A stretch of DNA of 64,000 bases from an uncultured Eubacteriales bacterium (GTDB lineage Bacteria > Bacillota > Clostridia > Oscillospirales > CAG-272), in contig CAKSDZ010000002.1 in the NCBI GenBank assembly GCA_934446365.1, positions 434,001 to 498,000 on the forward strand, read 5' to 3'. A program made the translations under genes and the position numbers. Position 1 is the first letter of the stretch; every line of letters begins with the position of its first letter. Below the pieces are notes generated by a model. That model saw only the letters and a program-made list of their open reading frames with translations, did not search any database and was not told the DNA's origin. Of the stretch, positions 15,878 through 24,884 are shown in pieces.

Positions 15878-17392
15878 ATGACAGAAAAAGATGTTGAAAA
15901 AAAAGTGGCACAGGCTTTTACGAAAAACGTACCGAATGTTCTTGACAATATCCTTTCCGAATGCGACAAGCAGAAAGGTAGGATTATTACCATGTCGGAT
16001 ACCAAACCGAAAAGAAAAATTATGCGGTGGACAGCCGCTGTCGCAGCGGTGTTTGTCCTTATGATTGCGGGCGTTTTTTCCGTACAATTTTATCAGACGA
16101 ATTACAGCGTCGATTCCGTCGTTTCGCTGGACGTAAACCCCAGCATTGAAATCAAAACCAATCAAAAAGAAGAGGTTCTCGCCGTAAACGCGCTGAACGA
16201 AGACGCCGAGATTGTGATCGGCGAAATGTCTTTCAAGGGATGCAGCTTAGATGTGACCGTCAATGCGCTGATCGGCTCCATGCTCCGCGGCGGATATCTC
16301 AACGAAGCAGCCAATTCCATCCTCCTCTCGGTCTGTGGAGACAACGACGAAAAAACCGCCGCACTCCAAGAGAAGCTGACGGATGAAATCAATGCCATAC
16401 TTCAAACGGACACTTTCAGCGGCGCGGTACTCAGCCAAATCGTTTCTCCGGATTCGGAGCTGCAAGCCCTCGCCGATTCCTACAAAATCTCGCTCGGACG
16501 GGCGAAGCTGATTCAGAAATTCATCGATAAAAATCCGCAGTATTCCTTTGAGGAGCTTGCGGGACTTACCATCAACGAGCTGAATCTTTTGAGCAAGAAA
16601 AACGGTCTCACGCTGGAGGAGGTCAATTCGACCGGCGACGTAAGCGACAAAGCTTATATCGGAATCGACAGCGCGAAGGATGTCGCCTTCTCTCATGCCG
16701 GCGTGACCGATGACGTCAATGTATCCAAATTGGAAGTCGAAATGGATTATGAGCACGGCATTATGGTTTATGAAGTGAGCTTTCTCTATAACAACAACAA
16801 ATACAATTATGAGATCAATGCCAACACCGGAGAAATTGTAGAGGTAAAAAGCAATTCCGTCGAAGATAAAGAAAAAGACGAGAACGAACCGGGCGCCGAT
16901 AACGTGTTAATCAGCGCCGACGAAGCGAAAAATCTTGCGTTCTCCCATGCCGGCGTGACAGAGCAGCTGGCTGTTTTCGATATGGAAATCGAGCTTGACA
17001 AGGAAAACGGAAAATCGGTTTACGAGATAGAGTTTTCCTACAAAAACAGTGAATATGAGTATGACATCGACGCTTCCACCGGAGAAATCTTAAAATTCGA
17101 GAAAACCGAAAAGAAAAATCAGAACCGCTCCGAGGGCGATGACTCCAAAGATACCGATAAAAAGCCCTCCGATACGGCGGACTGCATCGGAGAGGAAGCC
17201 GCACGCGAGGTTGTCCTGTCTTTTGCCGGATTAAATGCGGCCGACATAACGAATTACAGATTCGAGTCATATACTCAGGACGATGTCCCGGTCTGCAAAA
17301 TCAAGTTTCGCGCCGGCGGATATCAGTACGGCTTTGACGTCAGCGCACTTACCGGAGAAATCGTCAAATACGAAAAGCAGTCGGAATATTGA
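15878..17392 (+). CDS. RsgI-like membrane anti-sigma factor with three PepSY domains
   Basis: 504 residues. The cytoplasmic N-terminus (1-50) should bind the sigma factor; one membrane span is at 51-69. Just outside is SLDVNPSIEIK (83-93), the RsgI-family segment in which autocleavage occurs between Asn and Pro (here 87/88), followed by the RsgI middle region to about 165. A helical part follows, then three PepSY repeats at about 260-324, 344-407 and 436-500, each ending in a TGEI turn, with acidic linkers. RsgI proteins normally partner SigI; here the partner is an ECF sigma. The stimulus cannot be told from sequence. Confidence 0.85.
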   Translation: MTEKDVEKKVAQAFTKNVPNVLDNILSECDKQKGRIITMSDTKPKRKIMRWTAAVAAVFVLMIAGVFSVQFYQTNYSVDSVVSLDVNPSIEIKTNQKEEVLAVNALNEDAEIVIGEMSFKGCSLDVTVNALIGSMLRGGYLNEAANSILLSVCGDNDEKTAALQEKLTDEINAILQTDTFSGAVLSQIVSPDSELQALADSYKISLGRAKLIQKFIDKNPQYSFEELAGLTINELNLLSKKNGLTLEEVNSTGDVSDKAYIGIDSAKDVAFSHAGVTDDVNVSKLEVEMDYEHGIMVYEVSFLYNNNKYNYEINANTGEIVEVKSNSVEDKEKDENEPGADNVLISADEAKNLAFSHAGVTEQLAVFDMEIELDKENGKSVYEIEFSYKNSEYEYDIDASTGEILKFEKTEKKNQNRSEGDDSKDTDKKPSDTADCIGEEAAREVVLSFAGLNAADITNYRFESYTQDDVPVCKIKFRAGGYQYGFDVSALTGEIVKYEKQSEY

Positions 17393-17493
17393 TGCACTCC
17401 GCCCATAAAACGGAACGGGCACATCGGCCCGACCACGGGTCTCTTTCCCACGCTCTCAAACATACGCTGCTACGGCATTTCAGCCATAAATAC

Positions 17494-17525
17494 GAAAAAA
17501 AGACTACCCACCGGTGGTCTTTTTT
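17494..17525 (+). terminator. Intrinsic terminator after the anti-sigma gene
   Basis: The stem AGACTACC (17501-17508) pairs with GGTGGTCT (17513-17520), with one T-G pair and loop CACC. It is flanked by A7 and T6 runs. Confidence 0.85.
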
Positions 17526-17566
17526 CCGTCGTCCGACGATATATTCCGATATGCTTTAAATTAAAC

Positions 17567-17595
17567 TTGAATAACCTCTTGGATTGCTGTATAAT
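17567..17595 (+). promoter_or_regulatory. Sigma-A promoter of the glycosidase pseudogene
   Basis: TTGAAT (17567-17572) and TATAAT (17590-17595) are 17 bp apart. Transcription would start near 17602, so the ATG at 17607 is too close to serve and the ATG at 17619, preceded by GGAAG, is favoured. Confidence 0.75.
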
Positions 17596-17618
17596 GAAAA
17601 GAAAAAATGAAGGAAGCC

Positions 17619-19159
17619 ATGAGCGCAGTTTTTTTCCCGAATCAGGAATCGCCATATATCGAAAATCCACGTGTCGCAAACAACCCCTTTATAGGACGGC
17701 AAATCGAAAAAAATCCTTTGCCTGTCTATGAGGAAGTCAAAGAAAAGCTTCCGCTCCCCATTTGGGAGGGACATGACGACGCGGTCGAATGCTATAAGAC
17801 CGCATGGGAAATCGCATTCCGAAATCTGCGCAAAGCCGACGCATACAGCGGGTTTGTGTCGAATTTCATCGATACCGCCTTCGACGGCAATCTTTTCATG
17901 TGGGATTCCACATTCATCACGATGTTCGGACGGTAGGGAGCCGCGTTCTCGATTTTCAGCGGACGCTCGACAATTTTTATGCGCGCCAGCATCGCGACGG
18001 CTTCATCTGCCGCACACTTTATGAAAAGGTATACGGAGAGCCTTATTCGCGCTTCACGCCCGCCGGCACCGGACCCGAAATCATGGAATGGAGCGAATGG
18101 GAGCATTATCAAACCACAGGCGATATCAGTCGGCTTCGCTCCGTATTCGACCCGCTGCTCGCGTATCACGAATGGATGAAAGAGAACCACACATGGCGCG
18201 ACGGCACCTATTTTTCCTGCGGATGGGGCTGCGGGATGGACAATCAGCGCAGACTGCCGCCCAAGGACTGCAAGGATCTTAACAGAATCTATTTTTCCCA
18301 CGGGCATATGGTGTGGGCAGACGCCTGTTTTCAGGAAATCCTGTGTCTGCGTATCTTGAAGGAAATGGCAGCCCTGCTGCACCGCGAGGAGGAAATCCCC
18401 GCGCTCGACGACGAGCTGGCACTGCTGCTCCGTGCGGTCAACGACAGGCTTTGGAACGAGCAGGACGGCTTTTACTACGATCTTTGGCCCAACGACGAGC
18501 ATAGCCATGTGAAGACGGTCGGCGCTTTTTGGGCGCTGCTTGCGGATGCAGTCCCGCCTGAACGCCTCCCTCGGTTTGTTGCCCATCTCGAAAACGCGGA
18601 GGAATTTAACCGGACACATCGGGTGCCGTCCCTGTCGGCAGACGACAGGCTCTACGACCCCGCCGGTCAGTATTGTCGCGGTTCCGTCTGGGCGCCGACC
18701 AACTATATGGTGCTCTGCGGACTGGAAAGACGGGGATATCAAAAGCTTGCGCACGAAATTGCACGCAACCACTTGGAGAATGTCGTGAGAGCTTATACGG
18801 CGACGGGAACGCTTTGGGAAAATTACAAAGCGGAAAAATCGGGCGAGCCGGGAAACATCGCAAGAGAGGATTTTGTCGGCTGGACGGGACTTTCCCCGAT
18901 ATGCGTGCTGTTTGAAAACGTATTCGGCATCCGGAGCATCGCCAAGGACAACAAAATCAAATGGGATGTGAGACTTTGCGACAAGCACGGCGTGCGCCGA
19001 TATCCGCGCGGCTCGGGAACGGTGGACCTGCTGTGTGAAAAGCGTCTACCGGATGAAATCCCCGTCGTGACGGCAAAAGCGGATTTTCCCGTGACGGTCG
19101 AGGTCACATGGGAGCACGGCGCCTTTACGGTTTCCGGCGGCGAGCCTGTCGGAAGATAA
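17619..19159 (+). pseudogene. MGH1/trehalase-like (alpha/alpha)6 glycoside hydrolase, frameshifted
   Basis: Two frames together encode one protein of about 513 residues. The first part ends in WDSTFITMFGR and stop at 17934-17936. Adding one base there gives continuous YGSRVLDFQRTLDNFYARQH in another frame, which runs to 19159. Family marks are MWDSTFITMFGR, DNQRRLPP, YFSHGHMVWADA, FWALLADAVPPE, CRGSVWAPTNYMV and DFVGWTGLSPI, as in MGH1-like/GH63-type alpha-glycosidases. There is no signal peptide, so it would act on oligosaccharides inside the cell. One lesion in otherwise well-kept sequence suggests sequence error or very recent inactivation. Confidence 0.82.
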
Positions 19160-19319
19160 AAGTTACCGGAGGAAAAAGTCCCGATAAAAAGCCTGAATTT
19201 TTGAAAATCCTATGATAAGTACAGGGAAAGAAAGCGAGAAGAGAAAAATTCCGACAGCGGAACAAAAAATCTCCTAACGAAATTCCGATGTTTCCGTGCG
19301 TTCGCGGGCATCCGGAAGC

Positions 19320-19349
19320 TTGACTTTTCCTCTTCCGTTGTGTTACAAT
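19320..19349 (+). promoter_or_regulatory. Sigma-A promoter of the activase/dehydratase operon
   Basis: TTGACT (19320-19325) and TACAAT (19344-19349) are 18 bp apart, and a TG two bases before the -10 box makes it extended. The 160 bp between the upstream stop codon and this promoter show nothing else I can name. Confidence 0.7.
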
Positions 19350-19379
19350 AAAAATAACTGTATAAGTAAAATAACAGGT

Positions 19380-19424
19380 GCGGCCAAGAAAAGTCAGAAG
19401 TGCGCCGCGTCCTGAAAGACAGGA
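19380..19424 (+). other. Structured 5' leader of the activase operon, two hairpins
   Basis: Within the roughly 105-nt leader there are two inverted repeats: GCGGC (19380-19384) with GCCGC (19404-19408), and TCCTG (19410-19414) with CAGGA (19420-19424) around AAAGA. They adjoin without a gap. No known riboswitch class was recognised; no T-run terminator follows, so any control would be at translation or by another means. Confidence 0.4.
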
Positions 19425-19460
19425 TGATTCACATTTTTACATAGATAAAGAAGGAAAACC

Positions 19461-22400
19461 ATGGTCGAAAACAATCTTTCTCTGAAACTGAATACAAAGC
19501 AGCGTCTCGATGTCGGCATTGATCTCGGTTCTACGACTGCGAAGCTCGTCGTCGTTCGGGACGGCGAGGTCATTTACAGCTGCTATGAACGGCATTTTGC
19601 GCAGGTGCGCGCCAAGGTGCTCGAACTGCTGCACCGCATCCGCGGTCTTTTCGGCACGGAAGCGGATATCCACTGCGCGGTATCCGGCTCCGCCGGGCTC
19701 GGCATGGCAAAAGCCGCAGGACTTCCGTTTGTGCAGGAGGTTTTCGCAACGGGCGAGGTCGTCCGTGCGCTGGAACCGGATACCTCCGTCGTAATCGAGC
19801 TCGGCGGCGAGGATGCAAAGGTCATTTTCTTTGACGGCGGCATCGACGAGCGCATGAACGGCTCCTGCGCGGGCGGAACCGGCGCTTTCATCGACCAAAT
19901 GGCGACGCTTCTCGACGTCACAACGGAGGAAATGGACGAAATGAGTCTGCGGGCGACACGCGTCTATCCGATCGCTTCCCGCTGCGGCGTATTCGCAAAA
20001 TCGGACATCCAGCCGCTGCTCAACCAAGGCGCGGCCAAGGAAAACATTGTCGCCAGCATTTATCACGCGGTCGTGAGCCAAACCGTCACAGGGCTTGCCC
20101 AAGGCAGAAAAATCGAGGGGAAGGTCATGTTTCTCGGCGGACCGCTCCACTTTTGTCTGGGACTTCGGAAAAGCTTCAAGGATGGGCTGCATCTCGACGA
20201 CGACCATGCGGTGTTTCCGGATTACGCGCTGTATGCCGTAGCGCTCGGCGCGGCGCTGTACGCCGACCATACGGAGGAAGCTTTTTCCTATGACGAGCTG
20301 GAACGAATCGTCGAAAAAGCGGCACAGGAAAAGGCGACGGTCTCCTCCCTGCCCCCGCTTTTTGAAAACGAAGAAGAATACAGAGCCTTCTGTGAAAGGC
20401 ATGCGAAAGCCTCTGTCCGCTTCGCAGAGCCTGCGTCTTATGAGGGCGGCGCTTATCTCGGCATCGACTGCGGTTCGACGACGACAAAGCTCGTTCTGAC
20501 GGGAGAAGACGGGGAAATCCTTTACTCCTATTACGATTCCAACCGCGGAAATCCGGTGGAGATCGTCCGCGAGCAGCTTCTCGAGGTCTACCGCATCTGC
20601 GGTGATAAAATCAGGATACGCGCCTCAGCCGTCACCGGCTACGGCGAGGACCTGATCCGCCATGCGTTTCACGTCGATTTCGGCATTGTGGAAACCGTCG
20701 CGCATTTCACGGCGGCGAAATATTTCGAGCCGGAGGTCGATTTCATCCTCGACATCGGCGGACAGGATATCAAATGCTTTAAAATCCGCGGCGGCGCCAT
20801 CGACAGCATCATGCTCAACGAGGCCTGCTCCTCCGGCTGCGGCTCCTTTATTGAGACATTCGCCCGTTCGCTCGGTTATGACATAAAAGAATTTGCAAAG
20901 CTCGGACTTTTCGCGAAAGCGCCGTCCGATCTCGGCTCCCGCTGCACCGTGTTTATGAATTCCTCCGTCAAGCAGGCGCAGAAGGACGGCGCCGGCGTCG
21001 ACGATATCTCGGCGGGACTTTCCCTTTCGGTCGTGCGCAACGCGATTTACAAGGTCATCCGCGCCGCCTCACCCGACGAGCTCGGACAAAAAATCGTCGT
21101 TCAGGGCGGCACCTTCTGCAACGACGCGGTGCTGCGCAGCTTTGAGACGCTGCTCGGACGCCATGTCATCCGCCCCGCAATCGCCGGACTGATGGGCGCC
21201 TATGGGGCTGCCCTCTATGCCAAAACCGCGCGGAAAGAAGCCTCTTCGTTGCTTGACCGTGCGCAGGTGGAAAGCTTTACTTACCGTTCCACCGCCGCCG
21301 TCTGCGGCGGATGCGGAAACCACTGTCATCTGACGATCAATTTCTTCCGCGAAGAGGAAAAATACGTTTCGGGCGCGAAATGCGACCGCGGCGCGGGAAT
21401 TACCGGAAAAACGCGGGAGGAGCTGCCGAATCTCTACCGCTTCAAAGCCGAACGGCTGGCATCGCTTTTTGAAGCGCCGGCGCCGGAAAACGCCAGGGGA
21501 ACGATCGGGCTTCCGGCGGCGCTCGGCATGATCGAGCTTGCGCCGTTCTGGCACGCGCTCTTTACCTCTCTCAACATCCGTGTGATTTTCTCCGGATTTT
21601 CCTCGCGCGAGCTGTATACCTTGGGACAGTATTCCATCCCGTCCGATACGGCGTGCTATCCGGCAAAGCTGATGCACGGCCATATCGAAACGCTGATACG
21701 GGAAAAGCCGGATGCGATTTTCTATCCGTGTCTGACCTACAACGTCGATGAAAAAATCGCGGACAATCACTTCAACTGCCCTGTGGTGGCGTACTATTCC
21801 GAGCTGCTTTCCGGAAATATGGAATCGCTGGGCAGCATCCCGTTTCTCTATCCTTATCTCCACATAAACGATCCGAAAACGCTTGCAAAGCAGATTCACG
21901 AAATGGTGGAGGGGCGGTTCGGACACTTCACGCTGTCGGAGGTCCGGCGCGCCGTCGCCGCCGCCAATCAGGCCTATGACAAATGGATGGCGGATACCCG
22001 GGCAGAGGGCGAGCGCGCCATCGAATTTGCGCGTGCGAACGGGAAACGCATCATGATTCTTGCCGGCAGGCCGTACCATATCGATCCCGAAATCGGCCAC
22101 GGCATCGACCGGGTCGCGTCCTCTCTCGGCTTTGTCGTCGTAAGCGAGGACAGTGTGGCCGGACTTGCCGAGCCGGCAAAGGTCAGCGTCCTCAATCAGT
22201 GGACCTATCACGCGAGGCTTTACAACGCCGCAAAGTATGCGGCGGCACAGCCGGACACCGAGCTTGTGCAGCTCGTTTCCTTCGGATGCGGGCTCGACGC
22301 CATCACAACGGATGAGGTGCGTTCCATTCTTGAAGCGCACGGCAAGCTGTATACACAAATCAAAATCGATGAAATCACCAATCTCGGCGCCGTCACCATT

Positions 22401-22466
22401 CGCCTGCGCAGCCTGCTCGGCGCGCTGGAGCTTGCCGCCCGCGAGAAGAAAGGAGGCGCTTTATGA
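19461..22466 (+). CDS. Double-domain acyl-CoA dehydratase activase (BadF/HgdC family) with DUF2229
   Basis: 1001 residues with two ASKHA ATPase domains in tandem. The first begins GIDLGSTTAKLVVVRDGE (19 on) and has the cluster-loop Cys in NGSCAGGTGAFIDQMA. The second begins GIDCGSTTTKLVLTGEDG (about 333) with NEACSSGCGSFIETFARSLG. The C-terminal third (CGGCGNHCHLTINFFREEEK, PSDTACYPAKLMHGH) is the DUF2229/HgdB-like part with several Cys. Activases of this group hydrolyse ATP to push an electron from a [4Fe-4S] cluster into a dehydratase-type or double-cubane protein. It overlaps the next gene by ATGA, so the two are coupled. The substrate is unknown. Confidence 0.88.
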   Translation: MVENNLSLKLNTKQRLDVGIDLGSTTAKLVVVRDGEVIYSCYERHFAQVRAKVLELLHRIRGLFGTEADIHCAVSGSAGLGMAKAAGLPFVQEVFATGEVVRALEPDTSVVIELGGEDAKVIFFDGGIDERMNGSCAGGTGAFIDQMATLLDVTTEEMDEMSLRATRVYPIASRCGVFAKSDIQPLLNQGAAKENIVASIYHAVVSQTVTGLAQGRKIEGKVMFLGGPLHFCLGLRKSFKDGLHLDDDHAVFPDYALYAVALGAALYADHTEEAFSYDELERIVEKAAQEKATVSSLPPLFENEEEYRAFCERHAKASVRFAEPASYEGGAYLGIDCGSTTTKLVLTGEDGEILYSYYDSNRGNPVEIVREQLLEVYRICGDKIRIRASAVTGYGEDLIRHAFHVDFGIVETVAHFTAAKYFEPEVDFILDIGGQDIKCFKIRGGAIDSIMLNEACSSGCGSFIETFARSLGYDIKEFAKLGLFAKAPSDLGSRCTVFMNSSVKQAQKDGAGVDDISAGLSLSVVRNAIYKVIRAASPDELGQKIVVQGGTFCNDAVLRSFETLLGRHVIRPAIAGLMGAYGAALYAKTARKEASSLLDRAQVESFTYRSTAAVCGGCGNHCHLTINFFREEEKYVSGAKCDRGAGITGKTREELPNLYRFKAERLASLFEAPAPENARGTIGLPAALGMIELAPFWHALFTSLNIRVIFSGFSSRELYTLGQYSIPSDTACYPAKLMHGHIETLIREKPDAIFYPCLTYNVDEKIADNHFNCPVVAYYSELLSGNMESLGSIPFLYPYLHINDPKTLAKQIHEMVEGRFGHFTLSEVRRAVAAANQAYDKWMADTRAEGERAIEFARANGKRIMILAGRPYHIDPEIGHGIDRVASSLGFVVVSEDSVAGLAEPAKVSVLNQWTYHARLYNAAKYAAAQPDTELVQLVSFGCGLDAITTDEVRSILEAHGKLYTQIKIDEITNLGAVTIRLRSLLGALELAAREKKGGAL

Positions 22467-23821
22467 CGGAATCCAACCGCTGTGAAGGCTGCTCGGGCTG
22501 CGTTTCGGACAGCGGGGATGCCCGTGTTCTCTTCACAAAGGAAATGAAGAAAACCCACACCATCCTGTTTCCGACGATGCTGCCGATGCACTTCAAGCTT
22601 TTGTCGCGGATTTTCAACGATTACGGATACCGCACGGTTCTGCTCGAAAACGGAACGCACGGAGACACGCAGAAAATCATCGATGCGGGGCTCAAATACG
22701 TCCATAACGACACCTGCTATCCCGCGGCACTGGTCATCGGGCAGTTTATCGACGCGCTGGACAGCGGAAAATACGACATTCAGAAAACCGCCCTGATGCT
22801 TTTTCAGACCTGCGGCGGCTGCCGTGCTTCCAATTATCTGCCGCTTCTGCGCAAAGCGCTGAAAAAGGCCGGCTACGGTCACATTCCCGTGATTTCCCTG
22901 AATTTCGCGGGAATCGAGAAAAATCCCGGCTTTCACATCAATCTCCCTATGCTGCATCGCGCCGTCTACGCGCTTTTATACGGCGACCTGCTCATGACGC
23001 TCGTCAGTCAATGTCTGCCCTATGAAACGGAAAAGGGCAGCACACAGGCGCTCGCCGACCGATGGGTCGGCCGCCTCACGGAAGAGCTTTCCCGCGGGAT
23101 TCGTTACCGCCAAATCAAAGAAAACTACCGTGAGATGCTGCGGGATTTCGCCGCCCTTCCGCGCCGGAAGGAAAAACGGGTGCTGGTCGGCATCGTCGGC
23201 GAAATTTTCGTGAAATTTTCGCCGCTCGGGAACAACGACCTCGAGGAATACCTAATCTCCGAGGGCGCCGAAACGACGATGGGCGGACTTTGCGATTTTC
23301 TCCTATACGTCCTTTTCAATATGGAAACGGATCACAAGCTGTATGGGACAAGTGCCCTTACGGCGGCGGTCGCCCGCATCGGGAGCAAATATTTCATCAA
23401 AAAACAGGACGACATGATCCGCGCCGTGAAAGAAAACGGCGTCTTCCGTGCACCGGCACGCTTTGAAGAGACGCGCCGCAGCGCCGAACCGTACATCGGA
23501 TACGGAACAAAAATGGGCGAGGGCTGGCTCCTCCCGGCGGAAATGGCGGAACTGATCCACAGCGGTGTCCCGAACGTCGTCGTCGTGCAGCCGTTCGGCT
23601 GCCTGCCGAATCATATCATCGGCAAGGGCATGATGAAGCCGATGAAGGAGAAAAATCCCGGGGCAAATATCGTCGCCATCGACTACGACGCCGGCGCGAC
23701 GAAAATCAATCAGGAAAACAGGCTCAAACTCATGCTTGCCGCCGCCCGCGAGCATGCGGAAGAAAACCAGTCCGCCGAGGTACGCAAAACGCCGGCGGAA
23801 AAAGAGCTCCTGGAAGTATAA
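22463..23821 (+). CDS. 2-hydroxyacyl-CoA dehydratase/HgdB-like iron-sulfur protein
   Basis: This 452-residue protein starts with a Cys cluster (RCEGCSGCVSD) and has the HgdB-like segments TILFPTMLPMHFKLLSRIF, VHNDTCYPAALVIGQFIDAL and FQTCGGCRASNYLPLLRKAL, then VGIVGEIFVKFSPLGNNDLE. The last part (FGCLPNHIIGKGMMKPMKEK with IDYDAGATKINQENRLK) matches the C-terminal part of CoA-substrate-specific activase fusion proteins. In many Clostridia this and the upstream gene are one polypeptide of about 1,450 residues; here they are two frames overlapping by 4 bp. No acyl-CoA pathway genes are near, so a role other than amino acid fermentation is possible. Confidence 0.85.
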   Translation: MTESNRCEGCSGCVSDSGDARVLFTKEMKKTHTILFPTMLPMHFKLLSRIFNDYGYRTVLLENGTHGDTQKIIDAGLKYVHNDTCYPAALVIGQFIDALDSGKYDIQKTALMLFQTCGGCRASNYLPLLRKALKKAGYGHIPVISLNFAGIEKNPGFHINLPMLHRAVYALLYGDLLMTLVSQCLPYETEKGSTQALADRWVGRLTEELSRGIRYRQIKENYREMLRDFAALPRRKEKRVLVGIVGEIFVKFSPLGNNDLEEYLISEGAETTMGGLCDFLLYVLFNMETDHKLYGTSALTAAVARIGSKYFIKKQDDMIRAVKENGVFRAPARFEETRRSAEPYIGYGTKMGEGWLLPAEMAELIHSGVPNVVVVQPFGCLPNHIIGKGMMKPMKEKNPGANIVAIDYDAGATKINQENRLKLMLAAAREHAEENQSAEVRKTPAEKELLEV

Positions 23822-23869
23822 AAAATCCGCAGCAAGGCGGTTTTTGACATTCTTTTTTCAATATCACAA

Positions 23870-23909
23870 AACAATCCCGCAGAATCCTTTGAGATTCTGC
23901 GGGATTGTT
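23870..23909. terminator. Bidirectional intrinsic terminator
   Basis: A perfect 16-bp stem (ACAATCCCGCAGAATC, 23871-23886, with 23893-23908) and loop CTTTGA lies between convergent genes; T-rich sequence follows on the plus strand. Confidence 0.9.
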
Positions 23910-23914
23910 ATATT

Positions 23915-24709
23915 TTATTTCTCACAAAGAATATCTTTCAGCGTTTCGGCATCCTTGATAAACTGTTCGTCGCTGTCACCCGGGACAAACTCCAAGAGAA
24001 ACGGACAGCGCGGCACAGCTCCGCTTTTGACAATGTCGGCATACCGGAGCCACCTGTCCTTTGCTTCTATCAGAGGGTAACGCCGGTATTCGCTGTCCCA
24101 GTTGAACACATGCACCGTGCAAAGCCACGGCAGGACTGCGCGCAGATTTTCCTCGCTGTTCCCGAAGGCAAGCGGCTGCCAATAGGTTTTGACGTTGTCC
24201 CTGCCGCACGCCCGTATAAAAGCGGCGGAGGCTTCTCCGTTGTCATTCAAGGTGCCGCCGTGAAATTCAAAAGCGAGCGTCAGCGAATAGCCCGCCGCGA
24301 TATCCGCAAGACACCGCGTTTCCGCAAGAAGCGATTCCCTCTTCTCCGGCGGCGTCTCGCCGCTCCCCGCTCGTCCGAGCCATGTCCGAACGACCGACGC
24401 GCCGAGCATCTCGGCCGTCTCGCAAATCTGCCGGAACGCTGCGGTATCGCCGTCTCCAATGCGATAATAGGACCCGTAGGAGGAGCAGGAAAGGCCATGC
24501 CGCTCCATCAGCGACACCGCCTCGCCGGCGGCAGCTTCATCATGCGGCGGAACATGCCGGTCGGCGCCCCATTCGATATGGGAAAGCCCCGCCGCACAGG
24601 CGATATCCACAATTTCGGATATCGTCTTTTCCCGAAACGTCACGCTTGTCATACCGACCGGATACCGACTTTTCAAGCTATGTTGATTTTCATTCACGGA
24701 ACCCTTCAT
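23915..24709 (-). CDS. Sugar phosphate isomerase/epimerase (xylose isomerase-like TIM barrel)
   Basis: This 264-residue protein belongs to the AP-endonuclease-2/IolE/IolI group. Barrel strands and metal-ligand positions are visible: HIEWGADRHVPP, SSYGSYYRIGD, TLAFEFHGGTLNDNG (Glu and His), NVKTYWQP, VHVFNWD and FLLEFVPGDSD (final Glu). Such enzymes shift keto/aldo sugars, inositol derivatives or hydroxypyruvate. The chosen ATG has GGGAGGG 4 nt away; the open frame upstream lacks a site. It is monocistronic, facing the dehydratase gene, so its substrate is not given by context. Confidence 0.85.
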   Translation of the reverse strand: MKGSVNENQHSLKSRYPVGMTSVTFREKTISEIVDIACAAGLSHIEWGADRHVPPHDEAAAGEAVSLMERHGLSCSSYGSYYRIGDGDTAAFRQICETAEMLGASVVRTWLGRAGSGETPPEKRESLLAETRCLADIAAGYSLTLAFEFHGGTLNDNGEASAAFIRACGRDNVKTYWQPLAFGNSEENLRAVLPWLCTVHVFNWDSEYRRYPLIEAKDRWLRYADIVKSGAVPRCPFLLEFVPGDSDEQFIKDAETLKDILCEK

Positions 24710-24845
24710 TTTGCCCTCCCAATCAAAGCCGTCCGGCCTTATATCTGCGGCAAAGCCGCTACGGCATCTGTGATTTTGATTATATCCAATCCTCATAAAA
24801 AAGTCAAGTGTGCGCTGTGTCCGGCCTCACAAGACCGGAAACGAC

Positions 24846-24878
24846 CGTGTCCTTTTCCGCTTTGCGGAAAAGGACACG
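24846..24878. repeat. Perfect 15-bp inverted repeat beyond the cysteine desulfurase gene
   Basis: Arms CGTGTCCTTTTCCGC and its complement are separated by TTT, starting 6 bp past the desulfurase stop codon. Neither side has a T-run of more than three, so it is not a standard intrinsic terminator, though it would stop exonucleases and could end transcripts with Rho. Confidence 0.7.
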
Positions 24879-24884
24879 CGGATA

